This document shows positions 1-6,544 of a stretch of DNA of 6,544 bases, piece by piece. The stretch lies in contig CANRMG010000107.1 in NCBI GenBank assembly GCA_947631675.1, forward strand, positions 1-6,544, in the 5' to 3' direction. The notes beneath the pieces were generated by a model. The model was not told where the DNA came from, ran no database searches, and saw nothing but the letters and a program-made list of their open reading frames with translations. The first letter of the stretch is position 1. Each line of letters starts with the position of its first letter. The translations under genes and the position numbers were made by a program. The DNA is from an uncultured Oscillospiraceae bacterium. Lineage in GTDB: Bacteria > Bacillota_A > Clostridia > Oscillospirales > Oscillospiraceae.

Positions 1-218
1 TCCACGGAGATCTTCCTGCCCTGACGCTGGGCCACGGTCTTCATGAGCACCCGGATCTGGCGCACGATGCGGCCCTGGCGGCCGATGACCTTGCCCATGT
101 CCCCGTCGGCCACGCGCACCTCGTATACGGTGGCGCCGCCGTCGGTATGCTCGTCTACGGTGACCTTATCAGGGTTGTCCACAAGGCTCTGGATGATATA
201 GGTCAAAAGTTCCTTCAT
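1..218 (-). CDS. khpA: KhpA, small KH-domain RNA-binding protein (3' end cut by window edge)
   Basis: A small single-KH-domain RNA-binding protein, known in Firmicutes as KhpA (YlqC), which works with the Jag/KhpB-type partner on RNA. I translated it directly: 72 complete codons are visible, beginning MKELLTYIIQSLVDNPDKVT. The family is about 75-80 residues, so only the last few residues are missing off the left edge. The KH signature is clear: V-I-G-R-Q-G-R-I at residues 44-51, with the GxxG loop G46-R-Q-G49, followed by a helix IVRQIRVLMKTVA. The ATG at 218 lies 11 nt after the rpsP stop. A GGAG-type ribosome site at 236-233 overlaps the end of rpsP, with a long spacing of about 14 nt, so translation is probably coupled to rpsP. 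The position after rpsP matches the conserved rpsP-khpA-rimM-trmD order. Confidence 0.93.
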   Translation of the reverse strand, partial: MKELLTYIIQSLVDNPDKVTVDEHTDGGATVYEVRVADGDMGKVIGRQGRIVRQIRVLMKTVAQRQGRKISV

Positions 219-229
219 GGGGCTTTCGA

Positions 230-508
230 TCACTCCGCGGCGGGAGCCTCGGCAGGAGCCTCAGCGGGCTTTTTGGCCTCGGCCAGCTTCAAAAGGCCGC
301 GGACAGTGTCGGTGGGCTGGGCGCCGTTGGCGATCCAGTACTTGGCGCGCTCCAGGTCGATGTCGATGACGGCGGGCTTGGCCATGGGGTCATAGGTGCC
401 CAGCTCCTCGATGTTGCGGCCGTCACGGGGGGAGCGGCTGTCAGCCACCACGACGCGGTAATAAGGGGCCTTCTTGGCGCCCTGTCTCTTGAGACGGATC
501 TTGACCAT
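230..508 (-). CDS. rpsP: 30S ribosomal protein bS16
   Basis: Ribosomal protein bS16, an assembly protein of the small subunit that contacts 16S rRNA. The 92-residue product starts with the family hallmark [20 protein letters not shown] and contains [11 protein letters not shown] (21-31) and the GTYDPMAKP segment (37-45), then W58-[10 protein letters not shown] chose the ATG at 508 because GGAGG at 521-517 sits 8 nt upstream; the in-frame ATG at 523 lies upstream of and partly inside that ribosome site and would add MEEQK, absent from the family. The C-terminus (about residues 76-92) is an Ala/Glu/Pro-rich tail with a PAEA repeat, a variable region in bS16. It lies 63 nt downstream of ffh in an AT-rich gap and 11 nt ahead of khpA. 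Confidence 0.97.
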   Translation of the reverse strand: MVKIRLKRQGAKKAPYYRVVVADSRSPRDGRNIEELGTYDPMAKPAVIDIDLERAKYWIANGAQPTDTVRGLLKLAEAKKPAEAPAEAPAAE

Positions 509-548
509 TTTTTGTTCCTCCAAAAAATATTGTTAGTTTTTATCTTCC

Positions 549-566
549 AAATTCAATGATGAATTT
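549..566 (-). repeat. AT-rich inverted repeat in the ffh-rpsP gap
   Basis: AAATTCA (549-555) and TGAATTT (560-566) are perfect 7-bp inverted repeats around a 4-nt loop, just after the ffh stop. In the minus-strand transcript it would form a weak AU-rich hairpin. There is no U-run directly after it, so it does not look like a classic terminator. It may be a 3'-end or processing element between ffh and rpsP, or chance in an AT-rich gap. Confidence 0.35.
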
Positions 567-571
567 TGAGA

Positions 572-1911
<1,340 letters not shown>

Positions 1912-1912
<1 letters not shown>

Positions 1913-2244
1913 TACATCAGGTCCTCCAGCCGGGCCAGGATGTCCCGGCTCCGGTCACCGTCGGGCAGCAGGCCCGACAGCTCCTCCCGTATGGCGGCGA
2001 TCTCCTCCCGCCGCTCCAAAAACCGGCGCACAAGCCCGGTCTTTTCCTCATAGCTTCGCAAAGCGGCCTCCGCCCGGCGCAGGATGTCCCACGCCCCCTG
2101 GCGGCTCATGCCCACCGTCTGGGCGATCTCGCCCAGGGACAGGTCCTCGTTCCAGTGCAGCTCGCAGGCCCGGCGCTGCTTTTCGGTCAAAAGCTCGCCG
2201 TAAAAGTCCAGCAGCAGGGACCGGTCCAGGGGAGAGGTGTCCAT
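1912..2244 (-). CDS. ylxM: YlxM/p13-family putative SRP-operon helix-turn-helix protein
   Basis: A 110-residue member of the YlxM (UPF0122) family, encoded directly ahead of ffh in Firmicutes and linked in streptococci to SRP function. The fold resembles sigma factor region 4: LTEKQRRACELHWNEDLSL (about 19-37) followed by the helix-turn-helix GEIAQTVGMSRQGAWDILRR (38-57). The C-terminal part (about 60-110) is charged and helical. I chose the ATG at 2244 because AAGGAGG (2257-2251) sits 6 nt upstream, and the product then has family length and begins MDTSPLDRSLLLDFYGELL. The in-frame ATG at 2265 would place the ribosome site inside the gene. It is the first gene after the SRP-operon promoter and shares one base with ffh. 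Whether it binds DNA or SRP RNA cannot be told from sequence. Confidence 0.94.
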
Positions 2245-2253
2245 GGCGCGCCT

Positions 2254-2267
2254 CCTTGGTGTCAAGG
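2254..2267 (-). repeat. Small hairpin touching the ylxM ribosome binding site
   Basis: In the minus-strand transcript CCTTG-ACAC-CAAGG forms a 5-bp stem with a 4-nt loop. Its 3' arm (2258-2254) overlaps the first bases of the AAGGAGG ribosome site (2257-2251) of ylxM. Pairing would partly mask the site. The stem is short, so any effect on translation is speculative. Confidence 0.35.
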
Positions 2268-2288
2268 CATTCGCTTTACAGCCTGCCC

Positions 2289-2317
2289 ATCATACACCAA
2301 ACGGCGTGGGCTGTCAA
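2289..2317 (-). promoter_or_regulatory. Strong sigma-70-type promoter of the ylxM-ffh-rpsP-khpA operon
   Basis: On the minus strand there is a perfect -35 TTGACA (2317-2312), a 17-nt spacer, and a -10 TATGAT (2294-2289, five of six consensus bases). Transcription would begin near 2282, giving a leader of roughly 38 nt before ylxM. It lies in the gap between the terminator of the upstream unit and the first SRP-operon gene, exactly where a housekeeping promoter is expected. Confidence 0.88.
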
Positions 2318-2333
2318 GTATTTTTGTTGACAG
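2311..2333. promoter_or_regulatory. Inverted repeat over the SRP-operon -35 box, candidate operator
   Basis: CTGTCAA (2311-2317) and TTGACAG (2327-2333) form a perfect 7-bp dyad separated by 9 AT-rich bases. The minus-strand -35 hexamer TTGACA lies inside one arm. The centre-to-centre distance of 16 bp fits protein dimers reading adjacent major grooves on one helix face poorly to moderately, so a repressor or activator site is possible but not shown. A copy of TTGACA also occurs on the minus strand at 2265-2260. Confidence 0.35.
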
Positions 2334-2340
2334 CGCGGCC

Positions 2341-2373
2341 ATAAAAACCGGCGCGCAGGCATCTGCGCGCCGG
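2341..2373 (-). terminator. Intrinsic terminator of the acyltransferase/carrier-protein unit
   Basis: A perfect 11-bp GC-rich stem (CCGGCGCGCAG at 2348-2358 paired with CTGCGCGCCGG at 2363-2373) with a 4-nt loop is followed, in minus-strand direction, by TTTTTAT (2347-2341). This is a textbook rho-independent terminator. It lies just downstream of the carrier-protein stop codon (2381-2379) and separates that unit from the SRP-operon promoter. Confidence 0.93.
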
Positions 2374-2378
2374 GCGGT

Positions 2379-2606
2379 TCACATCTCCTGCAGGGACAGG
2401 ATGAACTCGTATATGGCCTGGGCGGAGTTGAAGTTCTCCGGCTCCAGGTCCGCCATGGATATTTCCACGTCGAACACGTCCATGAGCTCGTTTACCAGCG
2501 CGGTGATGTCGAAGGAGCCCAGGATGCCATCGTCGATGAGGGCGGTCTCCTTTTCAAAGTCCACGTCGGGCCGCAGCTCGTGCAGGATCTCCATCAGTTC
2601 TTCCAT
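2379..2606 (-). CDS. DltC-like acyl/peptidyl carrier protein (phosphopantetheine-binding)
   Basis: A 75-residue carrier protein, carrying an acyl or aminoacyl group as a thioester on a phosphopantetheine arm. The family motif is present as DDGILGSFDITALVNEL (25-41); Ser31 in G-S-F-D is the expected attachment residue. The form GSFDI is closer to D-alanyl carrier protein DltC and to carrier proteins in small amino-acid or glycan-modifying clusters than to fatty-acid AcpP, which has DSLD. The rest is acidic and helical, with VEISMADLEPENFNSAQAIY (47-66), typical of helices III-IV. I chose the ATG at 2606 because AAGGAGG (2624-2618) lies 11 nt upstream and the length then matches the family. It follows the acyltransferase by 40 nt and is the last gene before a terminator. 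No adenylating ligase or phosphopantetheinyl transferase is nearby, so the cargo is unknown. Confidence 0.88.
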   Translation of the reverse strand: MEELMEILHELRPDVDFEKETALIDDGILGSFDITALVNELMDVFDVEISMADLEPENFNSAQAIYEFILSLQEM

Positions 2607-2646
2607 TTCGGTATGTTCCTCCTTGTATGTGGTGGCAGGCTTTTTC

Positions 2647-3213
2647 TCAGCCGCCTGTGAGCTTTTTTTCAAATTCCAGCAGGCCACGCTCCCGCTCTTT
2701 GATGCGCCGGGCGGGGATGCCGATGTAGATGCCCCAGGGCTCGGTGGACTTGTTGATGAGGGTCATGGAGCCGAAGGAGCAGCCCTCCCCCACGTCCACG
2801 CCGGGCATGAAGGAGCAGCAGGTGCCCGTGAGCACGTGCTTGTGGAGCACCACCGGCAGGTTCTTCTCGAACCGGTAGGCCCGGGGCACGGTGGGGTTAT
2901 TGAGGCTGGCCCCGGAGAAGTCGTCGCTGGTGGCGTAAAAGGCGTTGCGGGAGGAGATGCCCACGAAGTCCTCTATGGTGATGGAGGCCTCCCCCGCGTA
3001 GAACTCACAGTTGGAGCTTATGTGCACGTGGTTCCCGATGGTGATCTCGCCGTTCAGGATGGTGAAATCGTCGATGAGCACGTGGTCCCCCAGGGAGATC
3101 TGGTCCGGGGTGTAGATACGGCAGGTGCGGCTGATGAGCACCTGGCGGCCCAGGGCCTTGAAGCCGATCTCCTTCAGCTCCCGGTTGGTGTAGTAGGGAT
3201 TCAGTTTGGCCAT
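2647..3213 (-). CDS. Left-handed beta-helix (hexapeptide repeat) acyltransferase
   Basis: A 188-residue transferase of the LbH/maltose-galactoside O-acetyltransferase-like superfamily, in the branch that includes sugar N- and O-acetyltransferases such as VioB of O-antigen pathways. A short helical N-terminus (1-25) is followed by hexapeptide coils: ISLGDHVLIDDFTIL (39-53), EITIGNHVHISSN (56-68), ASITIEDFVGISS (76-88). A loop contains YATSDDFSGASLNNPTVP (93-110), then a second run from PVVLHKHV (120-127) to MPGVDVGEGCSFG (136-148), closing with the family ending PWGIYIGIPARRIKER (159-174). Start at 3213 has a GGGAGG ribosome site 7 nt upstream (3226-3221). It is cotranscribed with the carrier protein, which suggests an acyl-carrier-bound donor, although family members usually use acetyl-CoA. 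The acceptor cannot be told. Confidence 0.87.
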   Translation of the reverse strand: MAKLNPYYTNRELKEIGFKALGRQVLISRTCRIYTPDQISLGDHVLIDDFTILNGEITIGNHVHISSNCEFYAGEASITIEDFVGISSRNAFYATSDDFSGASLNNPTVPRAYRFEKNLPVVLHKHVLTGTCCSFMPGVDVGEGCSFGSMTLINKSTEPWGIYIGIPARRIKERERGLLEFEKKLTGG

Positions 3214-3245
3214 GGCTGCGCCTCCCTTATGGCTCGTGTTGGTCT

Positions 3246-3274
3246 ATCTTACCACATACCGCCGCCGGATACAA
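3246..3274 (-). promoter_or_regulatory. Candidate extended -10 promoter of the acyltransferase/carrier unit
   Basis: On the minus strand TTGTAT (3274-3269) is followed after 17 nt by TAAGAT (3251-3246), directly preceded by TGG, which fits an extended -10 (TGn) element. The boxes match consensus at about 3 and 4 of 6 positions. It lies in the 68-nt gap between the lipoprotein stop and the acyltransferase start, where no terminator was found, so read-through from the upstream unit is also possible. Confidence 0.55.
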
Positions 3275-3281
3275 CCTCCCG

Positions 3282-4082
3282 TCAGAGGGTGACGCCCGCG
3301 GGCAGAGGATATTCGTAGTATTCGGCCCCGGCCATGCCGTAGATGCGCCCGGCGAAATAGAGCTGGCCGTCCGCGGCGAACCAGAGTTTTTCCGTCTCGG
3401 CGTTGTCCAGAGCGGTGGTGCGGGCGTACTGCTGGTCGTAGAAGGTCTGGTCCATCTGGTCCCGGAAGGCGCCGAACTGGCGGGTGAACTCCGCCGCCAG
3501 GGTCTCCAGCTCCCGGATCTTCAACGTCCCCTCATCCTGGCCCAGCAGGGCCAGCAGCTCCGGGCCCGTGACGGCCTGGCCGGTGGACAGGTCCAGGTTA
3601 TAGGCGGTGTGGAACATACTGTCGTTGATCTGCTCCACGATGAGCACGCTCAAAAACCGCCCCGCGCCGATGGCGCACTCATAGTGCACGTCCCACATGG
3701 GGTCCGCCGCCGTCTCGGAGAAGGTCTCCTGAATGGCGGCGTTGATGGTCCCGGCCCCGGGGCAGTCCAGGGTGATGCGGGGCAGCACCCCCGCCTCGTC
3801 CATGGCGTCGGCCACGCAGTCTGCGACGGTGAGCGTGCTGTAGTCGGCGACGCCGCCGGCGGGGACGGGGCTCTCCGACGCCCCGGGCGCGGCGGGCTGG
3901 GCCGAAGCGGCCGGGTCCGGCGACGCCGGCGGCATCCAAATGGGCACCTCTGTGGGGCTGGGCACGGCGGTAGCCTGGGCCTCCCTGGGCCCCATCATGC
4001 CCCCCAGGATGTCCTCTACGCCGCAGCCGGCCAGCAGGCCCAGGCACAGGACCAGGGCCAATAGCTTTGCGATACGTCTCAT
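3282..4082 (-). CDS. Predicted lipoprotein, DUF3298/RsiV-PdaC-like extracellular domain
   Basis: A 266-residue exported lipoprotein. The signal peptide MRRIAKLLALVLCLGLLAGC ends in lipobox L17-A-G-C20, with Cys20 the expected lipidated residue. Residues about 33-78 form a Pro/Ala/Ser-rich low-complexity linker. The remaining about 190 residues form one globular domain with GAGTINAAIQETF (109-121), an internal GRFLSVLIVEQ strand and a FHTAYNLDLSTGQAVTGPELL region. That pattern (IN..I...F, then strands, then Y-N-x-D-x-x-T-G-x-x-x) resembles the DUF3298 domain of RsiV and PdaC, which bind or act near cell-wall glycans. This is recognition by eye, not a search. The AAGGAGG site (4093-4087) includes the mutY stop codon, so translation is coupled to mutY. 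The extracellular role and any ligand are unknown. Confidence 0.8.
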   Translation of the reverse strand: MRRIAKLLALVLCLGLLAGCGVEDILGGMMGPREAQATAVPSPTEVPIWMPPASPDPAASAQPAAPGASESPVPAGGVADYSTLTVADCVADAMDEAGVLPRITLDCPGAGTINAAIQETFSETAADPMWDVHYECAIGAGRFLSVLIVEQINDSMFHTAYNLDLSTGQAVTGPELLALLGQDEGTLKIRELETLAAEFTRQFGAFRDQMDQTFYDQQYARTTALDNAETEKLWFAADGQLYFAGRIYGMAGAEYYEYPLPAGVTL

Positions 4083-4091
4083 AGCTCCTCC

Positions 4092-5126
4092 TTACAAAAG
4101 GACCTTGTAGGCCCGGAACGCCGCGGGGATGGGAAAGCCCTCCGCCCGCTGGGCCGGGTCGGTCCAGGTGAACCGGTCCGGCGCCGCGCCGCAGCGTATG
4201 CGCCAGCCGGTCATATGCCATTCCAAATGGGTGAAGATGTGCTCCGCCTCCCCGCAGGACACGGCCTCCACGGGCTCGCAGCCCCAGGCGGCCGCCCGGG
4301 CCAGGGCCTCGTCCTTCGTGAGGGCCCCCTCCACGTTGGGCAGCTCCCACATCCCCGCCAGCAGCCCCTTGTCCGGCCGGTGGACCAGGGCCGCCAGGCC
4401 CTCGTGCTCCAGGATGAACACGGTCCGCATCTGGACTTTCCGGGGCCGCTTCTCCGGCATGACGGGATAATCGGTCTGGGTGCCCGTCTCATAGGCCCGG
4501 CATTTCTCCCGCAGAGGGCAGGCGGCGCAGTCCGGCGTGCCGGGCAGGCACACCGTCTCCCCCAGCTCCATGACGGCGGAGGTGAACTCCCCGCACCGCT
4601 CCAACGGATACTGGGCCCGCAGCTGCTCCCGGAAAGCATTTTTCACCCCTGCGTCGCCGATGCTGTCGGGGCAGCAGGTGAGCCGGGCGCATATCCTGAG
4701 CACGTTCCCGTCCACCGCAGGGGCGGGCAGGCCGAAGGCGATAGACGCCACCGCCCCAGCGGTGTAGTCCCCTATGCCAGGGAGGGCCCGTAGAGCCTTC
4801 TCGTCGGCGGGCAGTTCTCCGTTATACTTCTCCACGATTATCTTTGCCGCTTTGTGCAGGTTCCTGGCCCGGGAATAATATCCAAGGCCCTCCCACAGCT
4901 TCAAAACCGTCTCCTCGTCCGCCGCCGCCAGGTCCCGGACCGTGGGCAGGGCGGCCATGAAGCGGTCGAAGTAGCCCTTCACCGCCTCGATGCGGGTCTG
5001 CTGGAGCATGATCTCCGACACCCACACCCGGTAGCCGGAGGCGTCCCGCCGCCATGGAAGGTCCCGGGCGTGCGCATCATACCAGGGCAGCAGCGCCCCG
5101 GCCAGGCCCTCAGGCAACCGCTCCAT
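4092..5126 (-). CDS. mutY: A/G-specific adenine DNA glycosylase MutY
   Basis: Base-excision repair enzyme that removes adenine mispaired with 8-oxoguanine. Full length at 344 residues. The catalytic domain has LPWRRD (23-28), SEIMLQQT (37-44) with catalytic Glu38, the helix-hairpin-helix LPGIGDYTAGAVASIAFG (115-132) and catalytic Asp139 in VDGNV (138-142). The 4Fe-4S cluster ligands are Cys193, Cys200, Cys203 and Cys209 with the family spacing C-x6-C-x2-C-x5-C. The C-terminal half (about 230-344) is the NUDIX-like 8-oxoG recognition domain, with the lesion-sensing F-S/T-H element present as FTH (298-300). The start at 5126 is 3 nt after the upstream stop, with only a purine-rich GGAGAGGGGG-like site inside the upstream gene, so it probably depends on translational coupling. 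All key residues are intact, so it should be active. Confidence 0.97.
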   Translation of the reverse strand: MERLPEGLAGALLPWYDAHARDLPWRRDASGYRVWVSEIMLQQTRIEAVKGYFDRFMAALPTVRDLAAADEETVLKLWEGLGYYSRARNLHKAAKIIVEKYNGELPADEKALRALPGIGDYTAGAVASIAFGLPAPAVDGNVLRICARLTCCPDSIGDAGVKNAFREQLRAQYPLERCGEFTSAVMELGETVCLPGTPDCAACPLREKCRAYETGTQTDYPVMPEKRPRKVQMRTVFILEHEGLAALVHRPDKGLLAGMWELPNVEGALTKDEALARAAAWGCEPVEAVSCGEAEHIFTHLEWHMTGWRIRCGAAPDRFTWTDPAQRAEGFPIPAAFRAYKVLL

Positions 5127-5129
5127 GGC

Positions 5130-6544
5130 TCAGGCCCCCTCTCCGCCGCCCAGGATCATGAGCCGCTCGGTGACCATGTCGTAATAAAGCTCCACGCCCT
5201 TTCCCGCCGTGTCGCACACCCACACCACGTTTTCCAGCCCCGCCGGGTCCGTGTACCGGCCCAGGGCGTTGGGCATGGCCCGAAGGACCTCCGGCCGGAA
5301 GTGGAGGGTGGAGGCGCCCTCGAATATGGCGGTGTAGAGGATGCCCGCCTCCACCAGGTCCTGGAAGATATGGCTGCCGTAGCTCAGCTCCGGCACATAC
5401 CCCGCCCGGCGCTCGGACACCTCAAAAATGGCGTCGAACTGGCTGATGTCCGCAAAGACGGAGGGCACGCCCAGCTCCGGGGAGGAGGTGCATATCCGCC
5501 CCGGCGTGATGAGAAGCAGCCGCTCGTCCCGGCCCCGGAAGTGCCAGTTGACGGCGGACAGGGCGTCTTTCACCCGGTATTTTTCCCGGTACGGCATCTG
5601 ATAATAGGCCAGCGCGTCCACATATACGATCACATCCACCGGAAATTTCCGGGAAAAGCCCATGGACACGCCCTCGGTCTGGACGAGAACGCGGCTTTCA
5701 TCCGCCGTCTCCGGCATGGCCACCGCCTCCCCCTCCTGTGTAAGCTGCAGGGGCCGGCACTGGAGAAGGTCGATGACGTAGGACCCCTCTGGGGCGATAT
5801 TGACAGTGAACTCGATGTCCACGGGGTAATCATAGGTATCCTGCAGCAGGCGCAGTATGGCCCGCATGTCCTCCATGAGGGCGGCGTTTTTCACCAGCCC
5901 CTCGCAGGAGACGTAGAATATCTCCCGCCGCTGGCCCCGCTCCCGGGCCGCCCGCTCCGCGTCCCAGTCGTGGGAGTAGAGAAGTTCCGCCTGATAGGGG
6001 GGCAGGATCTGCCGCACCTTCTCGGCGGGCAGGCTCTGCACCGGCTCCGGCCCGGCCGACACCACGTCGATGAGCCGCTGGGAGAACTGGTGCCGGTCCG
6101 CGGAGGAGGTCAGGACCACCTTCGTAGGCGCGTCCAGGCTCACCATCCGTGGATAGGACCCGGTGCGCCGGTCCACCGCCGCGGTGCCGAGACCCGCCAC
6201 CAGCCGGAGCATGCCCTCCTCCGGGTGCTCCACCCCCATGCGGTAGGGGCTTATGGAGTAGCCCACCCCGGCGGCGCAGGGCATGAAGGCCCCCTCGTGC
6301 CGGGAGCCGGACACCCGCTGGACCAGAAGGCCCATCTGCTCGTCCAGCTTCTCCAGGCCCCGGCGCTTGCGGTAGTCCAGGGCCGACAGGCTCACCGTGC
6401 TGGCGTACACGGTCCGCACCGCCTGCTCAAAGACGGCCAGCCGCTGGTCCAGCGTGCCCCCGCCGGGGCAGAACACGGACTCATACTTGCCCGCGAAGGC
6501 GTTGCCGAAGCCGTCCTCCAATATGGAGCTGGAGCGGACGATGA
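5130..6544 (-). CDS. PEP synthase/PPDK N-terminal-type ATP-grasp protein (5' part outside window)
   Basis: The C-terminal 470 residues of a larger protein whose start lies beyond position 6544. The reading frame stays open to the edge: I V R S S S I L E D G F G N A F A G (from 6542) is the nucleotide-binding signature of the PEP synthase/pyruvate phosphate dikinase N-terminal domain. It continues with AGVGYSISPYR (about 6269-6237), GMLRLVAGLGTAAVDR, and ends the ATP-grasp part with DIEFTV...LLQCRPLQL (about 5819-5742). After that come about 200 residues without the TxH phosphohistidine or TIM-barrel PEP-binding domains. This tail has GRICTSSPELGVPSVF and SYGSHIFQDLVEAGILY, which resemble the GRWGSsDP..GVPV and SYGTHFFQDLVEA motifs of a widespread orphan PPDK_N family of unassigned role. 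The TTG at 6521 is internal, not the start. The gene ends 3 nt before mutY. Confidence 0.85.
   Translation of the reverse strand, partial: IVRSSSILEDGFGNAFAGKYESVFCPGGGTLDQRLAVFEQAVRTVYASTVSLSALDYRKRRGLEKLDEQMGLLVQRVSGSRHEGAFMPCAAGVGYSISPYRMGVEHPEEGMLRLVAGLGTAAVDRRTGSYPRMVSLDAPTKVVLTSSADRHQFSQRLIDVVSAGPEPVQSLPAEKVRQILPPYQAELLYSHDWDAERAARERGQRREIFYVSCEGLVKNAALMEDMRAILRLLQDTYDYPVDIEFTVNIAPEGSYVIDLLQCRPLQLTQEGEAVAMPETADESRVLVQTEGVSMGFSRKFPVDVIVYVDALAYYQMPYREKYRVKDALSAVNWHFRGRDERLLLITPGRICTSSPELGVPSVFADISQFDAIFEVSERRAGYVPELSYGSHIFQDLVEAGILYTAIFEGASTLHFRPEVLRAMPNALGRYTDPAGLENVVWVCDTAGKGVELYYDMVTERLMILGGGEGA

Noticed and set aside
509..523. Upstream start of rpsP at 523
   Set aside because: It would overlap the ribosome site and add five residues that bS16 proteins lack.
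2327..2350. Plus-strand promoter from TTGACA at 2327-2332
   Set aside because: No -10-like sequence is found at 16-18 nt; the position falls into the GC-rich terminator stem, and no plus-strand gene follows.
2607..2687. Upstream start of the carrier protein at 2687
   Set aside because: It would add 27 Lys-rich residues, overlap the acyltransferase end and place the AAGGAGG site inside the gene.
3679..4350. A 223-residue minus-strand frame spanning the mutY end and the lipoprotein start
   Set aside because: It is an out-of-frame shadow of mutY and the lipoprotein; Arg/Gly-rich and without motifs.
6519..6521. TTG at 6521 as the start of the ATP-grasp protein
   Set aside because: The frame continues upstream with IVRSSSI, which belongs to the conserved ATP-binding motif, so the gene is cut by the window edge.

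Overview
The window is a compact, single-direction stretch of a high-GC (by eye above 60%) low-GC-phylum-type genome. All nine supported genes are on the minus strand, so transcription runs from position 6544 towards position 1. The order ylxM-ffh-rpsP-khpA is the classic signal recognition particle/ribosome operon of Firmicutes. With the high GC content, consensus AAGGAGG ribosome binding sites and a lipoprotein with a Pro/Ala/Ser linker, this suggests a high-GC Clostridia (Oscillospiraceae-like gut anaerobe). The organism is an inference; no species can be named from the sequence.

In transcription order there are three units. Unit 1 (6544-3282) holds the 3' part of a large orphan ATP-grasp protein of the PEP synthase/pyruvate phosphate dikinase N-terminal family, mutY (A/G-specific adenine glycosylase) and a DUF3298-like lipoprotein. 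Its genes are 3 nt and 9 nt apart. Unit 2 (3274-2341) has a plausible extended -10 promoter, a left-handed beta-helix acyltransferase, a 75-residue DltC-like carrier protein, and a strong intrinsic terminator 4 nt after the last stop codon. Unit 3 (2317-1 and beyond) has a near-consensus sigma-70 promoter whose -35 box lies in a 7+7 bp inverted repeat. It drives ylxM, ffh, rpsP and khpA, the last running off the left edge; rimM, trmD and rplS would be expected beyond it.

Functionally, unit 3 is housekeeping: co-translational protein targeting (Ffh, with YlxM as its usual partner), a small-subunit ribosomal protein and a small KH-domain RNA-binding protein. Unit 2 looks like a minimal carrier-protein-plus-acyltransferase pair for modifying a small sugar or surface glycan, without the adenylating ligase normally needed to load such a carrier. 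Unit 1 mixes DNA repair (MutY) with two proteins of unassigned role.

No mobile element, CRISPR array, tRNA or rRNA was seen. I found no clear new defence or mobile system. The best leads are the ligase-less carrier/acyltransferase unit, the orphan ATP-grasp protein tied to mutY, and the dyad over the SRP-operon promoter.
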